A DNA stretch of 44,262 nucleotides, from positions 1-44,262 of the forward strand of contig JAJRRS010000158.1 in the NCBI GenBank assembly GCA_024279275.1. Reading direction: 5' to 3'. Position numbers and translations under genes: made by a program. The DNA is from Planctomycetota bacterium. Lineage in GTDB: Bacteria; Planctomycetota; Phycisphaerae; Phycisphaerales; Phycisphaeraceae. Positions 42,082 to 44,262 of the stretch are shown piece after piece. Below the pieces are notes generated by a model. That model did not search any database and was not told the origin of the DNA. It saw only the letters and a program-made list of their open reading frames with translations. Each line of letters begins with the position of its first letter. Position 1 is the stretch's first letter.

Positions 42082-42246
42082 ATGCGTGGCAAACGAATGA
42101 CAAAATGGATCGCCCTGCTGGTCGTTGTTGCGATGTCGGCATGGCTGGTCAACCCGACTTGGGCTGAGTCCGGCTGCCACAAGATCAAAGGCAAGCCCGG
42201 CGGGTCCACCCAGAACATTCTGGTCGTCGACTCCCCATCCGGATAA
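42082..42246 (+). CDS. Small secreted peptide (54 residues)
   Basis: This short gene reads MRGKRMTKWIALLVVVAM and on to a signal-peptide-like hydrophobic segment, ending with AWLVNPTWA and a short polar mature part of about 26 residues (ESGCHKIKGKPGG and a hydrophobic ending). The ATG has AGGAG at a proper distance. A TATAAT lies about 110 bases upstream. The stop codon TAA is the first part of the 11-bp array that follows, so the array may have arisen there. The function is unknown; a small secreted peptide is the most that can be said. Confidence 0.6.
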   Translation: MRGKRMTKWIALLVVVAMSAWLVNPTWAESGCHKIKGKPGGSTQNILVVDSPSG

Positions 42247-42297
42247 CCCCCGGCCCCCCGGATACGCCCCGGATACGCCCCGGATACGCCCCGGATA
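42240..42297. repeat. Tandem array, CGGATA-containing unit of 11 bp
   Basis: CGGATA cores lie at 42240, 42259, 42270, 42281 and 42292, the last four spaced exactly 11. The unit is close to that at 552-606 (12 bp). The array sits between the small peptide and the 491-residue gene, and its first unit forms the stop codon of the peptide. Confidence 0.87.
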
Positions 42298-42331
42298 ACC
42301 GGATCGCACTGAACTCTCTTTCGAGACGGAC

Positions 42332-43807
42332 ATGCCAACCACGGATCGAGCCAACCCGAACCCCACCACGCCCTTGAGCGTTGACCCACCACGTCAACGC
42401 CCACGGACGATCTATGTGGATTTCGCCAAGCTCGAATCCTCCCCAGCCGGCACCGACGCGATCCATGCCTACAAGCCTGCCGCTTCGCTGAAGACTTCCG
42501 GGAGAACCGGGGGAAGCGGGGGCAAAGGCACGCGCGTCACCACTGTCGAGGATGAAGTCAACGGGTTGCGTGTGAATGTTCAGGACGCCGCCCGTGCCGT
42601 ATTGACATGGCTCGCATCGGTGACGCAGCACGACACCGATAGCAACCTGGATCGCATCCTTGACCGCTGCCTGCGACCAAGCGCAGACGCTTCGGAGGTC
42701 AACTACTCAGCCTTGGCTGGCGAGATCAACCAGTCGCTGAACATGGACCTCTCCGCCAAGCGTGTTCAGACCGCCATCCGCCATCTTCGTGAAGCTGCCA
42801 ATAGCAGCAAAGCCTCAGCGAACGGCACCACTAAAGCCATCGACGCCCAGCCCACCATGACTCAGCGCTTCGATGCCCTATACGCCAAGCTCCAGACCAA
42901 CCACGACCGCCTGCTTCATGGCCTCACTCAGGCAGACCACGCCTTCCGCCGCGCGATGGCCCACGACGTACTGGGCGTCCTGCGTGCCTCCGCCAGCCGA
43001 CTCATCGATCGCAGCTTCGGCGAAGGCATCCCCCAGCACGTCGATCTCGACGCCACACGCCAGCGTTTCCTGGTCTTCATCCAGCACGCCGCCGACCGTG
43101 GCCTGGGCACCGATGATTCATCCACCCTCAACGAAGATATGGCCAAACTCCTCTCCGCCCTGCGGGACCACGACGGATCCGCCGAGGCTGATATGCAGTT
43201 AGTCGTCACCGGCGCAAACATCGTCGCCGACCTCGCCGGCCCCGATTCACTGCCCGGCCTGATGGCACGATTGAATATCCTCATGGTCGGTCGACCCATG
43301 CTCGAAACCGACTTCTTCATCACGCAGATGCTTACGCTCGCAGACGCCGCAGGCCAACTGATCGACGACAAACCCACCCGTGCCTACATGGGTTGGGTCC
43401 GCCATCAGCCAAACGACCGCCAGACCCCAAGCCCAAACCGCGTCCGCAGCTACTGCCTGAACAACGCCGCCACCCACATCCTCCAACGCCTGCACACCGG
43501 CAAACTCACCGGCGCACACTGGTTCGACACCGCCCAGCAATGTTTCGACACGATGAAAAAACACGACCGCGGCTTCCAACTCCTCAAGACCACCGAAGCC
43601 ATCATGCTCTGCGTGTTGGCGGAATTGACGGATAACACCGAGCCTGCACGAGACTTCTTTAACCGCCTGGGACGGGATAAATCACTCGACCTGCTCTGCG
43701 ATCTTCGAAAATTTGATAACAGCGACGCGCTGAATCGCCTGGTCCGCCGTGGCGCGATCGCCGTCCACCCCTCGCTCAAAGGCCAACTCCTGGTCCTGCC
43801 AAACTGA
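42332..43807 (+). CDS. Uncharacterised 491-residue protein
   Basis: I do not recognise this protein. The first 90 residues are Pro/Thr/Gly-rich and look disordered, with SGRTGGSGGKG encoded by CCGGG-rich DNA. The rest (about 85-491) is almost wholly helical, without a signal peptide or membrane segment. Parts resemble a bundle of helices (RFLVFIQHAADRGLGTDDSSTLNEDMAKLLSALRD, LPGLMARLNILMVGRPMLETDFFITQMLTL). GTDD and HDxxS-type motifs do not form a known active site. It may be a phycisphaeral-specific structural or regulatory protein. No neighbour suggests a role. The start was chosen as the ATG after the array; the site upstream is weak. Confidence 0.7.
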   Translation: MPTTDRANPNPTTPLSVDPPRQRPRTIYVDFAKLESSPAGTDAIHAYKPAASLKTSGRTGGSGGKGTRVTTVEDEVNGLRVNVQDAARAVLTWLASVTQHDTDSNLDRILDRCLRPSADASEVNYSALAGEINQSLNMDLSAKRVQTAIRHLREAANSSKASANGTTKAIDAQPTMTQRFDALYAKLQTNHDRLLHGLTQADHAFRRAMAHDVLGVLRASASRLIDRSFGEGIPQHVDLDATRQRFLVFIQHAADRGLGTDDSSTLNEDMAKLLSALRDHDGSAEADMQLVVTGANIVADLAGPDSLPGLMARLNILMVGRPMLETDFFITQMLTLADAAGQLIDDKPTRAYMGWVRHQPNDRQTPSPNRVRSYCLNNAATHILQRLHTGKLTGAHWFDTAQQCFDTMKKHDRGFQLLKTTEAIMLCVLAELTDNTEPARDFFNRLGRDKSLDLLCDLRKFDNSDALNRLVRRGAIAVHPSLKGQLLVLPN

Positions 43808-43873
43808 GTAATATAGTTTTTTGTTCTTTTTATATCTAGCTCCGCGTGGAAACGCGGGGCTGAATAGGATTAC

Positions 43874-43971
43874 ACCAATCCCGAAAAGAACTCGTGCGTC
43901 AGTTAATAGTACCGTCCCACGTTCAGGAGAACGTGGGCTTCACAGACGCGCGAGTATTTAACGGGATTGGT
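43874..43971 (+). mobile_element. 98-bp palindromic MITE-like element, copy B
   Basis: This element is in inverted orientation to copy A at 1619-1716 and matches it with about eight substitutions and no gap. The terminal inverted repeats are ACCAATCCCG and CGGGATTGGT, and the central stem is CCCACGTTC, AGGA, GAACGTGGG. It lies between an unknown gene and a CPBP gene. Confidence 0.88.
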
Positions 43972-44015
43972 ATTATGTCCTGCTCACACGCACGGATCAA
44001 TCGTCATCAAGAATC

Positions 44016-44262
44016 TCAACTAAACCCCAGCCAACCCAGCACCTTCCCCGTCAGCCCAAAATTGCTCCACACGATCATCACGTCATACAGCGCGTGCGTC
44101 CCTGCAACCACCCCGAAACCCCGGATCACATAAATCAACGCCAGGTAAACACCCGCCAGCGTAAAGAACGCGAACCGCCCCCAGTCAAAATTCTCTAGCG
44201 TGAATCCCACCCAAGCATCCGGCGTCACACGCACGAAGTGATACAACGCAAACGCCACCGCA
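44016..44262 (-). CDS. CPBP intramembrane metalloprotease, 5' part cut by the window edge
   Basis: Only the last 81 or so residues are present. FALYH fits motif 2 (FxxxH) and GTHALYDVMI fits motif 3 (HxxxD) of CPBP/Abi-type intramembrane proteases. Two hydrophobic segments are visible, ending in LGWLGFS. Motif 1 lies outside the window. It is a second CPBP gene, different from that at 3451-4377 (HxxxD rather than HxxxN), and would be expected to be an integral inner-membrane protein. The stop codon is at 44018-44016. Confidence 0.78.
   Translation of the reverse strand, partial: AVAFALYHFVRVTPDAWVGFTLENFDWGRFAFFTLAGVYLALIYVIRGFGVVAGTHALYDVMIVWSNFGLTGKVLGWLGFS

Noticed and set aside
1619..43971. 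Composite transposon bounded by the two 98-bp inverted elements
   Set aside because: The 42-kb interval contains mainly ordinary genes with normal composition and no transposase; the elements are more simply two independent insertions.

Overview
The window looks like chromosomal DNA from a marine planctomycete, most likely class Phycisphaerae. Three lines support this: high-GC coding sequence, a giant secreted protein with the planctomycetal LEPRLLLSA leader motif and a dockerin-like tail, and a PEP-CTERM protease together with Maf/DUF115 flagellin-type glycosyltransferase genes. No rRNA, tRNA, CRISPR array, transposase or phage structural gene was seen. The class-level placement is inference.

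Layout. 1-5.3 kb: truncated NfeD-type protease, ThuA-like protein, small lipoprotein, agmatine deiminase, CPBP membrane protease and a GGQ release-factor-like protein. 5.4-6.8 kb: a visibly AT-richer islet with two overlapping membrane-protein genes, then non-coding repeat-rich DNA. 7.3-11.5 kb: EamA transporter, flavin-type oxidoreductase-like protein, HD-GYP protein and VWA protein. 11.7-17.2 kb: a four-gene minus-strand cluster (Maf, an SpsF-like/radical-SAM-like/SPASM fusion, NeuA-like, NeuC-like) for nonulosonic (sialic-acid-like) sugar activation and probable flagellin glycosylation. 17.3-19.4 kb: three plus-strand genes for envelope proteins. 19.5-23.5 kb: a 1346-residue secreted amidase. 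23.6-24.5 kb: no gene, but two convergent candidate structured RNAs. 24.6-35.7 kb: hydrolase, PHP phosphatase, cytidylate-kinase-like protein, acyl-CoA ligase, SPOR lipoprotein, PilZ protein, kinase-like protein, C39-like lipoprotein, TPR-like secreted protein and a Tat-exported phosphoesterase. 35.7-37.5 kb: a second AT-richer islet with an AAA ATPase overlapping a DUF3226/TOPRIM-like gene. 37.7-44.3 kb: CysC, PEP-CTERM subtilisin with a co-translated conserved protein, an extremely basic secreted protein, a tiny secreted peptide, an unknown 491-residue protein and the end of a second CPBP protease.

Most exciting. The ATPase plus TOPRIM-like pair at 35792-37503 has the two-component architecture of OLD/PARIS-type anti-phage systems, but its second partner is of a different family (DUF3226), and it sits in compositionally foreign DNA. 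Second is the radical-SAM-like protein in the glycosylation cluster, which keeps its SPASM cysteines but has lost the SAM-cluster cysteines. Third is the density of repeats: two 98-bp palindromic elements, a dispersed 53-bp repeat, a GTTTAGC hairpin family, and many short tandem arrays with periods of 7 to 17 bp confined mostly to gene borders.

How the genes work together. Signalling by c-di-GMP (HD-GYP, PilZ), flagellin-type glycosylation and surface display (PEP-CTERM, LEPR leader, dockerin, SPOR, amidase) suggest a motile/attached envelope lifestyle. Most of the remaining genes are single-gene units with their own starts and terminators.
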